From NCBI RefSeq assembly GCF_016735685.1, contig NZ_JAERRA010000001.1, positions 1,612,001-1,676,000 of the forward strand: a DNA stretch of 64,000 nt, read 5' to 3'. Positions 36,230-45,500 of the stretch are shown in pieces. The DNA is from Piscinibacter lacus. Lineage in GTDB: Bacteria; Pseudomonadota; Gammaproteobacteria; Burkholderiales; Burkholderiaceae_C. The position numbers and the translations under genes are program-made. The notes beneath the pieces were generated by a model. That model ran no database searches. It saw nothing but the letters and a program-made list of their open reading frames with translations, and was not told where the DNA came from. How positions within the stretch are numbered: the first letter of the stretch is position 1; every line of letters starts with the position of its first letter.

Positions 36230-37115
36230 ACCACTGAAGAACCCCTTCTCGCGTGCGCTGGACGTGGCCTTCATGCTGCGCAACCCGCCGCCGCCGCTGG
36301 ACGAGGTGCTGCCCGGTCTGCTGGCCAAGACGGTTGGCCTCGGCGTGGGCCCGGGAGCGGTGAGCAAAACCATGTTGATGCTGCAGGTGGCCATCGCCAA
36401 GGCCACCGGGACGCCCCTGTTCGGTGGCGCGATGGGCGGGTTGGTGGGTGGTACGCCCGTGCGACCGCAGCAGCCCGAGCGTGTCGTATTGGTCCTGGCC
36501 GAAGAACTGGCCGAGGTGGTGTGGGGGCGGCTGCAGGCCATCGCCAGCGTTCAGCTCGGCGGTCTCGACATCGACCCGGACCGAGCCCTGGCCCTCTTGA
36601 GTCAGAACCTGGTCATCCACTCGCTGGCGGGCGAAGAACAGGTGAACCTGCTCAGCGACGGCCTGGAGAAGACAGCCGCAGGTGACCTGCTGCTGCAGGC
36701 CTGCCGCGGTGCGCGACTGGTCGTGCTAGACCCGATTCGGGAGTTCCACAACGCCGACGAGAACGACTCGGCGGCGATGGGCGCCCTGGTGCGGCACATC
36801 AAGCGCTACGCGCGTGTCACGGGCGCTGCCTGGCTGCTGGTGCACCACACCAGCCGTGCCGCCGCCCTCAACGGCTACGGCGACACGGCCGATGCCGGTC
36901 GAGGCTCGACGGCGCTGACCAATGCCGTGCGCTGGCAGCTGAACCTCAGCCGCCCGACACGGCAGACGGCCATGCAGCATGGCCTGCGCGACGGTGCGCT
37001 GCACCAGCACGTGCTTCTGGATATCCCCAAGGCCAACTACATCGCCACGCCTGAGACGATGTTGCTGCGGCGCGGACCGCATGGCGTGTTGCTGCCGGCG
37101 TCGGAGGTGGCATGA
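36222..37115 (+). CDS. repA: IncQ-like replicative helicase RepA
   Basis: Predicted hexameric 5'-3' replicative helicase of the RSF1010 RepA type, 297 residues from a GTG inside the preceding gene. The nucleotide-binding loop reads GVGPGAVSKTMLMLQ near residue 44, with Ser where Gly usually stands before Lys, a form seen in this AAA family. ARLVVLDPIREFHNADEND near residue 165 is the Walker B region, followed by WLLVHHTSRAA and GRGSTALTNAVRWQLNL. A large upstream extension of the frame exists but is non-coding. It overlaps repC by four bases. Confidence 0.85.
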   Translation: MAEPLKNPFSRALDVAFMLRNPPPPLDEVLPGLLAKTVGLGVGPGAVSKTMLMLQVAIAKATGTPLFGGAMGGLVGGTPVRPQQPERVVLVLAEELAEVVWGRLQAIASVQLGGLDIDPDRALALLSQNLVIHSLAGEEQVNLLSDGLEKTAAGDLLLQACRGARLVVLDPIREFHNADENDSAAMGALVRHIKRYARVTGAAWLLVHHTSRAAALNGYGDTADAGRGSTALTNAVRWQLNLSRPTRQTAMQHGLRDGALHQHVLLDIPKANYIATPETMLLRRGPHGVLLPASEVA

Positions 37116-38200
37116 AGCGCAAGCCCTCTGGCGCCGCGGCGGTATCGCCGCGTGTCGTTCGCCTCGCCCAGCCGTTTGGCCTGTGCCAGTTGTTCCGCCC
37201 GATGCCCAAGGACGGCGTTGCCCGGCCGACCCTCAACGAGACCGTCGTGTACGCCGGCACGACGCTGCGCTTCAGCGCCCGCGAGGCGCTGGGTGTGCCG
37301 GAGCAGACGCTGCTGCTGGTGCTGCTGGAACTGGCGCAGGAGCAGTACCGCCGGCAACCGGCGGCGCACCACCTTCTTGAGTCCGACCGCAGCGAGGTCG
37401 GCAGCTTGCTGTGGTCCGGGTTGTGTGTCAGCGCCACCGAGTCCACGGGTCAAGTGCCGTCCACCTTGATGCTCAACTGCTCATGGAGCGAACTGCACCG
37501 CCGCTGTGGCTCAGCCAGTGTCGGCGGTGCTGTGAACCAGACCCGGCGGCGGTCTCTGCAGCGCCTGTGCGAAGTGACTGTGTGGGAGCGCGTGGCGGCC
37601 AGCCGACAGGAACACTCCTGCCGCCTCGTGAGCTGGCTGGTGGGTGACGACCAGCGCGTGCATGTGGCACTGAACTACCGCTTGGCCGCCGCCATTCTGG
37701 CGCCGGGTTATGCCCAGCTGTTCTTGTCTGAGCGGCTGGCACTGCGCTCGCAGACCGCCATGCTGGTGCACGCCTTCCTGTCGACCTGCCTGGGCGCCGG
37801 CAAGACCCTCTCGGTGGGCTATGGGACGCTGGTGGACCGGCTGTGGCCCGACACCGGCGAGGTGGTGTCGCCCACCACGCGCAAGCGCCGGCCGCAAGAC
37901 GTGAAGGCGGCGCTGAAGGGCATCAGCGAGCTGCAGCGGTGGAGTGTGGAGCTGGGGCCCGCGGTGGCCCAGGTCACCCGCCGGTCGGCAACTTCGGCAC
38001 CGCAGCCCGCCCAGCTGAGGCCGTCCACCGGCGGCCGACACCAACCACCCCCCACGCCGGGCAAGCCTGCAGCCCGCGAAATGACGAGCCCTGGGCGTTT
38101 CGCGGACCCCAGCTCGTCATATGGCGGTCACCCGTTCTGGAAAAGACTGAACGCTGACAAGGACTTGCCGCGAAATGACGAGGTCGGTATGACTTCTTAA
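37112..38200 (+). CDS. repC: IncQ-like replication initiator RepC
   Basis: Initiator that binds the origin in IncQ replicons, 362 residues starting in an ATGA overlap with repA. The middle and C-terminal part (GAGKTLSVGYGTLVDRLWP, then SPTTRKRRPQDVKAALKGIS) aligns by eye with RSF1010 RepC, which has the same tryptophan-proline and Arg-rich segment in its second winged helix. The last 80 residues after QVTRRSATS are low complexity and Pro-rich; this part overlaps DNA repeats, so its composition may be set by DNA function. IncQ RepB primase is absent. Confidence 0.82.
   Translation: MKRKPSGAAAVSPRVVRLAQPFGLCQLFRPMPKDGVARPTLNETVVYAGTTLRFSAREALGVPEQTLLLVLLELAQEQYRRQPAAHHLLESDRSEVGSLLWSGLCVSATESTGQVPSTLMLNCSWSELHRRCGSASVGGAVNQTRRRSLQRLCEVTVWERVAASRQEHSCRLVSWLVGDDQRVHVALNYRLAAAILAPGYAQLFLSERLALRSQTAMLVHAFLSTCLGAGKTLSVGYGTLVDRLWPDTGEVVSPTTRKRRPQDVKAALKGISELQRWSVELGPAVAQVTRRSATSAPQPAQLRPSTGGRHQPPPTPGKPAAREMTSPGRFADPSSSYGGHPFWKRLNADKDLPRNDEVGMTS
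38075..38182. repeat. CGCGAAATGACGAG repeats at the 3' end of repC
   Basis: The 14-base unit CGCGAAATGACGAG occurs at 38,075-38,088 and 38,169-38,182. Between them an inverted half, GCTCGTCAT at 38,112-38,120, forms a hairpin with the first copy, and TTTCGCG at 38,098 pairs with its CGCGAAA. This cluster lies within the low-complexity repC tail, where IncQ-like replicons could hold initiator or operator sites. Confidence 0.55.
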
Positions 38201-38320
38201 TAGAAGAACTGCTTGCCAGGGTTGGGCCGGGCAAGCCGTGCCCGTCCCTGCCTTGGCGTATGGGGCCCTGGCCGGGGAGATGGCGCCTGTGGCCCCCACC
38301 TTGCCCAGCCCCGCCGGGCG

Positions 38321-38340
38321 GTCTTGCCGCGCGGCAAGAT
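38321..38340. repeat. Palindrome copy 2 (CTTGCCGCGCGGCAAG core)
   Basis: Perfect over 18 bases (38,322-38,339). CGTCACTCAA begins at 38,365, forming the first composite unit behind repC. Confidence 0.7.
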
Positions 38341-38477
38341 GAGGAGCCCTCGCCACGGCGGGCGCGTCACTCAAACCCGAATCTGGGTTGGATTGACCTG
38401 CTCGAGTCGGGTAGACGGCCTGGGCTTGGACACGGCCGACAGCACCGTATCGAGCCGACATCGTGCACGTGCTCAGC

Positions 38478-38499
38478 CATCTTGCCGCGCGGCAAGATG
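38478..38499. repeat. Palindrome copy 3 (CTTGCCGCGCGGCAAG core)
   Basis: The longest copy, perfectly palindromic over 22 bases. CGTCACTCAA begins at 38,525, in the same relative place as after copy 2. Confidence 0.7.
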
Positions 38500-38551
38500 C
38501 CCGAGACGCCAGCCGCGGTGCACACGTCACTCAACCCAAAGCCAAAGAAGA

Positions 38552-38580
38552 AGAGGGGCAGCCTGGTCGGCCGCCCCTCT
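38552..38580 (-). terminator. Terminator of the 39,332 minus-strand gene
   Basis: AGAGGGGC and GCCCCTCT pair over a 13-base loop; on the minus strand the stem is followed by TCTTCTTT. It lies 35 bases beyond the stop codon. Confidence 0.75.
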
Positions 38581-38615
38581 GTGAATCAGCCGCTGCGCGG
38601 CCCTTGGTGCATGGT

Positions 38616-39332
38616 TCAGTGCATGGCCTGGTCGCCCAGCGGCAATAGCATCTGCGCCACCTGGGTGGAGGCCGCAAAGACTTCCATCAGCCGCACGGCA
38701 TTGGCGCCCCGGCCGGCCACCATCACACGCAGGTCGCGCGGGGTGGCGCCTGGCGCCTGCGCCGCGGATGCCGCGGGGCCCAGCGACAGGCCGCCGTTCA
38801 TCAACTGCAGACCGGCGCTGAGCATGCTGTACAGGTGGGCATCGCCCTGGGGCGCATCGTCCACGGTGGCCGCGCGCAGCAGGGCCTCGGCATCGCGCAT
38901 CGCGGATTGCCCGGTCTCGAACGACGCGGTCACGGTGTCGTCCGTGGCCGTGAGCACGAGGCCGAACTGGCCGCGGTCGATGCTGCTGCGCAGCCAGTCC
39001 ATGGCGTTGGTCTCCCACATGGGCACCGCCCAGATGAACTGCATGCCCTCGGCCTCCACCGACAGCGCCACCACAGGCAGGCCGGGCTCGAAGTCCTGCA
39101 CCACCAAGCGCATGCGCAGCTTGCTGCCCTGGGTGAGCAGCTCGATGTCGGCGCGCGACAGCTCGGCAAAGAGCACCCACCCGGGGATGTGCGTGGTGCC
39201 GTGCTCGGCGGCCATCTCGGCAGCCTGTCCCGGGCTCAGCAGCTCGGCGTAACGCGCGCGGTCGCAGTGGCGCATCAAGGGCAGGTAGGCGCTCTGGGAG
39301 AGCTGGGGGTACTGGCTTTGGTCTATGTACAT
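38616..39332 (-). CDS. Island protein of unknown function
   Basis: A 238-residue soluble, acidic protein starting MYIDQSQYPQLSQ with AAGGA upstream. No known catalytic motif or membrane segment is seen. Residues 70-150 look like alternating strands (LRMRLVVQDFEPGLPVVALS, MQFIWAVPMWE), and a Gly/Ala-rich stretch follows near residue 190. It is a single-gene unit with a CTACAC box 30 bases upstream and its own terminator, standing between the candidate origin and the defence cluster. No function is proposed. Confidence 0.6.
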   Translation of the reverse strand: MYIDQSQYPQLSQSAYLPLMRHCDRARYAELLSPGQAAEMAAEHGTTHIPGWVLFAELSRADIELLTQGSKLRMRLVVQDFEPGLPVVALSVEAEGMQFIWAVPMWETNAMDWLRSSIDRGQFGLVLTATDDTVTASFETGQSAMRDAEALLRAATVDDAPQGDAHLYSMLSAGLQLMNGGLSLGPAASAAQAPGATPRDLRVMVAGRGANAVRLMEVFAASTQVAQMLLPLGDQAMH

Positions 39333-39362
39333 GGTTGTCCTTCAAGAGTTGTCCTGGAGAAC

Positions 39363-39368
39363 CGTGTA
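39363..39368 (-). promoter_or_regulatory. CTACAC box before the 39,332 gene
   Basis: On the minus strand GGTCGCTACACGG with TACACG 30 bases before the ATG, matching the other island boxes. Confidence 0.35.
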
Positions 39369-39490
39369 GCGACCTAGCGCAGATAGCCGGAGCGTTGAGG
39401 CACATGTGAGAACCGGTCCGCAAGACCCACTGCAAAGCCTGCGGCTGAAGGTCCAACCTTTGGTGCGAATTTCGTGCCCGCGATACAAGG

Positions 39491-39529
39491 TATAAGCTGA
39501 AAAAAAGCCGGCAAATACCGGCAGGGAGG
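39491..39529 (+). promoter_or_regulatory. Upstream control region of the defence genes
   Basis: TATAAG (39,491-39,496) is a good -10 candidate in a relatively A/T-rich stretch, without a convincing -35. It is followed by a run of seven A and the hairpin GCCGG-CAAATA-CCGGC (39,507-39,522), then AGGGAGG. The hairpin with its A-run could also stop minus-strand transcription coming out of the cluster. Confidence 0.4.
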
Positions 39530-39530
39530 C

Positions 39531-39605
39531 ATGCAAGGCATCCGGCGCACCAGTTCCGCGCCTGCTCCTTCCCGGAAGAAACAGAACAAACCCCGGAAGT
39601 CCTGA
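39531..39605 (+). CDS. Possible 24-codon leader peptide
   Basis: A short frame starts with ATG one base after AGGGAGG and ends two bases before the DrmD-like ATG, with many Arg and Lys codons. The spacing to the purine run is too short for a normal ribosome binding site, so it may not be translated. If it is, it would couple translation into the first defence gene. Confidence 0.25.
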   Translation: MQGIRRTSSAPAPSRKKQNKPRKS

Positions 39606-39607
39606 GC

Positions 39608-42559
39608 ATGCTTGCTTTCGCCCCTGGCGCCCGCGTCGTCATCCGCGACGAGGAATGGCTGATTCGACGCGTCGACCCCTCCACCGACGGGGGATGGCTT
39701 CTCACCTGCGACGGCGTGTCCGAGCTCGTCCGTGGCCGCGACGCGCTGTTCCTGACCGAGCTGGAAGACCAGATTGAGGTGCTCGACCCGGCCGAGACCC
39801 GGCTGGTCGCCGACGACAGCCCCACCTACACCGCCTCGCTGTTGTACCTGGAGAGCATGCGTCGGCGCAGTGTCGCGAACGACGAGCGCATCCACTTGGG
39901 CCACCGCGGGGTGATGAACTTGGTGCCCTACCAGCTTGACCCGGCGCTACAGGCGCTGCGTCAGCCGCGTTCGCGCATCCTGATTGCCGACGCGGTGGGC
40001 CTGGGCAAGACGCTGGAGGCCGGCGTGCTGGCCACCGAGCTCATCCAGCGCGGCCGCGGCAAGCGCATCCTGGTCGTCACCCAGAAGGCCATGCTCACCC
40101 AGTTCCAGAAGGAATGGTGGAGCCGCTTCTCCATCCCGCTGGTGCGGCTGGACTCGGTGGGGCTGGCGCGGGTGCGCAACCGCATCCCGGCGAATCACAA
40201 CCCGTTCAACCACTTCGACCGCAGCATCATCTCCATCGACACGCTCAAGAGCAATCTCGAGTACCGCAACTATCTGGAGAACGCTTGGTGGGACATCATC
40301 GTCATCGACGAGTGCCACAACGTCGCGGCCCGCGCCGGTGAATCGGGCCTGTCGCGCCGGGCCCGCCTGGCGCGCCTGCTGGCCACCCGGTCCGACACCC
40401 TGGTGCTGCTGTCGGCCACGCCCCACGATGGCTCGGCACGCAGCTTCGCGTCGCTGATGAGCCTGCTCGACCCGACGGCCATTTCCGACCCCGACCACTA
40501 CACGCCCGAAGACTTCCGCAGCAAGGGCCTGGTCATCCGCCGCTTCAAAAAGGACATCCGCGACCAGGTCTCGGCCGACTTCCAGGAGCGCGAGACCACC
40601 TGCCTTCGCGAGAAGGCCTCGGCGCTGGAGGAAGCGGCCTACCGCGCGCTGCTGGAGGTGCGCTTCACCCAGGGCGGCCAGCACAAAGCCGGGCGGCAGC
40701 AGGAGCTGCAGCGCATCGGCATGCAGAAGGCGCTGTTCTCCAGCCCCAAGGCCGCGCTGGAGTCCACCCAGCGCCGCATCGCCCTGCTGCGCGGCAAGGA
40801 CAGTCCTAGCGATGACGAGCGTACCGAGGTCATGGGCCTGGACGAGCTGCGCCTGGCCTTGCAGGCCCTGGTCGATGACCCCTCGGCCAAGAGCTTCAGC
40901 CGCTACCAGAAGCTGCTGGAGCTGCTGCGCTCGGCCACCTTCGGCTGGGCCAAGGACGACGCCAACGACCGCCTCGTCATCTTCTCCGAGCGCATCGAGA
41001 CGCTGAACTGGCTGAAGGAACGCCTCACCGCCGACCTGCAGCTCAAGCCCAAGCAACTGGAGGTGCTGCACGGCGGCATGGCCGACACAGAGCAGCAGGC
41101 CCTGGTTGAGCGCTTCGGCCGCCTGGACGACCCGCTGCGCGTGCTGGTGTGCTCCGACGTGGCCAGCGAAGGCCTGAACCTGCACTACTTCTGCCACCGG
41201 CTGGTGCACTTCGACCTGCCCTGGTCGCTGATGACCTTCCAGCAGCGCAACGGCCGCGTGGACCGTTATGGCCAGAAGCACCGGCCTCACATCGTCTACC
41301 TGTTCACCGAGGCAGTGACCGAGAAGATTCGCGGCGACCTGCGCATCCTCGAAATCCTGGAGCAGAAGGACGAGCAGGCTAACTTCAACCTGGGCGACCC
41401 GTCGGCCTTCCTGAACGTCTACGACCCCGACAAGGAGGTCGAGAAGGTCAGCGACTACATGGCCGGCGGCATGACGCCTGAGCAGGTCGAGGCCGCGCTG
41501 GACCAGTCGGCCGCAGCCAAGGGCTCGGACGACGGTGCCAACGAAGGCGACTACCTGCTGGAACTGTTCGGTGGCGGTGACGCAGCGGCCGAGGCCGCAG
41601 CCCAACCGACCGGCAACAGCCTCAACCACATCGAAGAGCCCGCCACGCTGTTCGACAGCGAGTACCACTACGCTAAGGCCGCGCTCACCCAGCTCAACCA
41701 GGGCCAGACCCTGTGCCAATGGACCTCGCTCGACGCCGAGCGCCTGGTCTCGCTGACCGCCCCGCGCGACCTGCAGGAACGCCTGCGCCAGCTACCCCGC
41801 GAGGTGCAGGCCGACAACGACTACTACGCGCTGACGGCCGATACCCAGCGCATGGCCGATGCCATCGAAGCCGCCCGCCAGGCCCGCGCCGAGGAAGAGA
41901 CCTGGCCCAAGCTGCACTACTTGTGGCCGCAGCACCCCATCGTTGAATGGCTGGGCGACCGCGTGCTCACGCACTTCGGGCGTCACTGCGCGCCCTTGCT
42001 GCAGAGCGTGCACCTTCAACCCGGTGAACAGGCCTTCGTGCTGATGGGCCTGGTGCCCAACCGCAAAGGCCAGCCGCTGCTGGTCGAGTGGCAGGTGGCG
42101 CACAGGAAAGTCGACGCCGCTGGCCAGGGCGAATTCACCCTGCAGCCCTTCGATGCCTTCGCTGCCCGCGCCGGCCTCAAGGCGGGCAAGCTGCCCAACC
42201 GCGGCCAGCTCGCCGAGGGCGCGCCGCTGCAGCAGGCGATGCAAGGCGCGCTGCCGAAGGCCGTGACCGCCATGCGCTCGCACATGGTGGCGAAACAGGC
42301 CGCCTTCTCCGCCGGCCTGAACGAGCGCCTGCGCACCACGCTGGCTGAGCTGGAGCGCCTGCAAGGCCGCCAGGTGGAGCAGCTCACTCTGGACCTCGAA
42401 CGCCAGCTGGAGACCGTCAAGCGCGGTCGCTTTGAACACCGCAAGCAGCAAATCAACCGGGTCTTCGACGACTATCGCCAGTGGGTGCACGACACCCTGA
42501 CCACCGAACCGCAGCCCTGGATTCAAGTATTGGCCGCCGTGACCAGCGCTGGAGCCTGA
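39608..42559 (+). CDS. drmD: DrmD-like SNF2 helicase (DISARM class 1 type)
   Basis: A 983-residue superfamily 2 ATPase. An N-terminal SH3-like block (residues 5-60) is followed by the helicase core: ADAVGLGKTLEAG (residues 128-139), DECH (234-237), LLSATPHDG near 262, and the C-terminal lobe with CSDVASEGLNLHYF and QQRNGRVDRYGQ near residue 550. The rest is a long helical region. Length, N-terminus and pairing with a large adenine methylase point to DISARM DrmD. GGAAG eight bases before the ATG is a good ribosome binding site. The methylase starts two bases after its stop. Role by family: translocation on DNA in anti-phage defence. Confidence 0.8.
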   Translation: MLAFAPGARVVIRDEEWLIRRVDPSTDGGWLLTCDGVSELVRGRDALFLTELEDQIEVLDPAETRLVADDSPTYTASLLYLESMRRRSVANDERIHLGHRGVMNLVPYQLDPALQALRQPRSRILIADAVGLGKTLEAGVLATELIQRGRGKRILVVTQKAMLTQFQKEWWSRFSIPLVRLDSVGLARVRNRIPANHNPFNHFDRSIISIDTLKSNLEYRNYLENAWWDIIVIDECHNVAARAGESGLSRRARLARLLATRSDTLVLLSATPHDGSARSFASLMSLLDPTAISDPDHYTPEDFRSKGLVIRRFKKDIRDQVSADFQERETTCLREKASALEEAAYRALLEVRFTQGGQHKAGRQQELQRIGMQKALFSSPKAALESTQRRIALLRGKDSPSDDERTEVMGLDELRLALQALVDDPSAKSFSRYQKLLELLRSATFGWAKDDANDRLVIFSERIETLNWLKERLTADLQLKPKQLEVLHGGMADTEQQALVERFGRLDDPLRVLVCSDVASEGLNLHYFCHRLVHFDLPWSLMTFQQRNGRVDRYGQKHRPHIVYLFTEAVTEKIRGDLRILEILEQKDEQANFNLGDPSAFLNVYDPDKEVEKVSDYMAGGMTPEQVEAALDQSAAAKGSDDGANEGDYLLELFGGGDAAAEAAAQPTGNSLNHIEEPATLFDSEYHYAKAALTQLNQGQTLCQWTSLDAERLVSLTAPRDLQERLRQLPREVQADNDYYALTADTQRMADAIEAARQARAEEETWPKLHYLWPQHPIVEWLGDRVLTHFGRHCAPLLQSVHLQPGEQAFVLMGLVPNRKGQPLLVEWQVAHRKVDAAGQGEFTLQPFDAFAARAGLKAGKLPNRGQLAEGAPLQQAMQGALPKAVTAMRSHMVAKQAAFSAGLNERLRTTLAELERLQGRQVEQLTLDLERQLETVKRGRFEHRKQQINRVFDDYRQWVHDTLTTEPQPWIQVLAAVTSAGA

Positions 42560-42561
42560 CC

Positions 42562-45500
42562 ATGCCCGTCCTCGAAGCCGTCCACACCTTCGCTGGCATC
42601 GCCAACGAAAACGAGTTCTACAGCCACCACTACCTGGCCGAGGTATTCAAGGGCGACATCAAGTCGCGCCTTGATGCCTGGGAAGCCGCCGAAGCCGAAC
42701 ACCCCGGTGAAGACGCCTGGCGCGCCCCGCACAAGCGCATCCAGGCCTGGGCCCAGCGCTGGTTCAGCCTGCGCGGCCAGGTGCAGCGCGGCGCCAGCGA
42801 TGCTGAGCGCTGGCAGCTCTTCACCCAGCTGCAGGCGGGCTTGCTGCAAGCCCTGGGCTACCCCGCGCCGGGCAAGCTGCCTCAATCCCATGAGTTCGTG
42901 CCGGGAATGCCCGTGCCGGCCTGGCATCTGCAGTCGCCGCGTCTGGTGGTGATTCCGGCCTACCAGCCCGGTGCCGAACAGGAAGACCTGCTCGACCATA
43001 AGCTCGTCAGCCTGCTGTACGGCTCTGAGGGCGTGCCCCGCGACCTGCAAGGCGAGCCCTGGGCCGAGCTGCTGACCGATGCCGTCTTCGGTGCCGAGGC
43101 CCCGCCGCGCTACGTCATACTGGCCGGGCTGGACGAATGGCTGCTGCTGGACCGCTACAAGTGGCCGAACAACCGTGCTCTTCGCTTCGACTGGGCCGAC
43201 ATCCTCGACCGCAAGGACGCCGACACCCTCAAGGCCTGCGCCGCGCTCTTGCACCGCGACTGCCTGGCCCCCGGCGAGGGCAACAGCCTGCTGGAGAGCC
43301 TGGACGAGAACGCCCACAAGCACGCCTTCGGCGTCAGCGAGGACCTGAAGTACGCCCTGCGCGAAGCCATCGAGCTGCTGGGCAACGAGGCCGCCCGCCA
43401 GCTGGACGAGCAGGCCAGCGGCAGCAAGAAGAGCGTGTATTCGGGCCAGTACAAGCTGGAGCCGGCCGACCTCAGCCTGGAATGCCTGCGGCTGGTCTAC
43501 CGCCTGCTGTTCATGTTCTACATCGAGGCGCGGCCCGAGCTGGGCTACGTGCCCATCGCCAAGAGCGAGGTCTACCTCAAGGGCTACAGCCTGGAGAGCC
43601 TGCGCGACCTGGAGCTGCAGCCGCTCAGTACGCCCCATGCGCGCGAAGGCGTGTACTTCGACGCCTCGCTGCGTCGCCTGTTCAAGCTGGTCGCCCAGGG
43701 GGTGGGCCTCGCGGGCCAGACCCAAGGCCAGCTCGGCAGCGTCACGCCTGGAACGGCGGGCCTGGTGGCCGGCGCCAAAGATGTCTTCGCACTTGCGCCC
43801 CTGGACAGCCGCCTGTTCGACGACAACTCCCTGCCGCTCCTGAGCAAGGTGCGTTTTCCGAACCACCTGTGGCAACGCATCATCAAGCTGATGTCGCTCA
43901 CCCGCGGCAGCAAGGGCCGGCGCGCCGGCCGCGTCAGCTACCAGCTGCTGTCCATCAACCAGCTGGGCGCGGTGTACGAGGCGCTGCTCAGCTACCGCGG
44001 CTTCTTCGCCGCCGACGACCTCTACGAGGTCAAGCCCGCCCCGAAGAAGGGCCGCGCCGCTGCGGCAGAGAGCGACGGAGACGATGACAGCGATGGCGAC
44101 GACGACAGCGCCGACGACGCTGGCAGCGCTCGCCGCGGCCGCGCCGGTGGTGGTGGTGACTCTGAAGCCGACAAGCTGGAGAACGCCTGGTTCGTGCCGG
44201 CTGGCCGCCTGAGCGACTACCACGAGGACGAGCGCGTCTACGACCTCGACGACAACGGCCACCGCAAGCTGCGCATGTACCCCAAGGGCAGCTTCATCTA
44301 CCGCCTGGCGGGCCGCGACCGGCAGAAGAGTGCCAGCTACTACACCCCGCAGGTGCTGACGCAGTGCCTGGTGAAGTACGCGCTGAAGGAACTGCTGGCC
44401 GAGGAGAACGGCCGCGTGAAGAAGGCCGACGATATCCTCACGCTCACCGTCTGCGAGCCCGCCATGGGCAGCGCGGCGTTCTTGAACGAGGCCGTCAACC
44501 AGCTGGCCGATGCCTACCTGGAGCGTAAGCAGGCCGAGCTGGGCAAACGCATCCCGCACGACGAGTACCCGCAGGAACTGCAGAAGGTGCGCATGGTGCT
44601 GGCCGACCGCAACGTGTTCGGCGTGGACTTGAACCCCGTGGCGGTGGAACTGGCCGAGGTGTCGCTGTGGCTCAACGCCATCTACGGCGAGCCGACTGAA
44701 GACAAGGACGGCAACCCGCTGCCGCTGAAGCCCGCTCGCGTGCCCTGGTTCGGCTACCAGCTCTTCGCCGGTAACAGCCTCATCGGTGCGCGCCGGCAGG
44801 CCTACCGCGCCACCAGCGTGGTGAAGGGCGCCAAGCCAGCCTGGCACGAGGAGGCGCCGCGCAGGGTGACAAACACCGAAGCGCGCCAGGCCGACGAGAT
44901 CTGGCACTTCCTGCTGCCCGACCCAAGCATGGCGGATTACGCCGACAAGGACGCCAAGAAGCTCTACCCCGACGACTTCGAGCGCTTGAAGAAGTGGCGC
45001 AAGGCCTTCAACGCGCCACTGGCCCACCACGAGGTGGCACGGCTGCAGCAGCTCAGCACCAAGGTGGAAGAGCTGTGGGCCGAGCACACGGCAGCCCTGG
45101 CACGCGACCGCGCCCGCACCGAAGACCTGCTGGACGTCTGGCCCTATGGACAGGGCCAGAAGGGCCAGCAGGACGACGCGCTCTCTCAGCTGTCTCGCGC
45201 GGAGAAGGAAGCCATCCGCCGCCAAAACCTGCTGAACGAAGACGGCGACCTGGCCACGCCCTTCCGCCGCCTGAAGCTGGTGATGGACTACTGGTGCGCG
45301 CTGTGGTTCTGGCCCATCACCGAAAGCAGCCGCCTGCCCAGCCGCGAGGAGTGGTGGATGGAGGTGGGCGCCATCCTGGAAGGCAATGTCGTCGACATCG
45401 CTCCGCAGACCGCGCTGGATCTGATGCCGGCCACCGCGGCACCCCAGGTGCTGGTACCCGAGGTGCAGCCCGTCTTCGACGGATTCGAGACGCAACTACC

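Larger units (their letters stand above)
38201..38551. other. Gene-free region after repC, candidate origin
   Basis: No gene. It contains two copies of the 16-base palindrome, each followed 27-29 bases later by the direct repeat CGTCACTCAA, so a composite unit is repeated twice. A position directly behind repC, flanked by initiator-type repeats, makes an origin or partition site the leading idea. Confidence 0.5.

Noticed and set aside
38321..38499. CRISPR array
   Set aside because: Only two or three palindromic repeats with unequal spacing and no cas genes; this does not form an array.
42523..45495. 990-residue minus-strand open frame opposite the methylase
   Set aside because: It is antisense to a protein with clear motifs and shows shadow-type composition without known domains.
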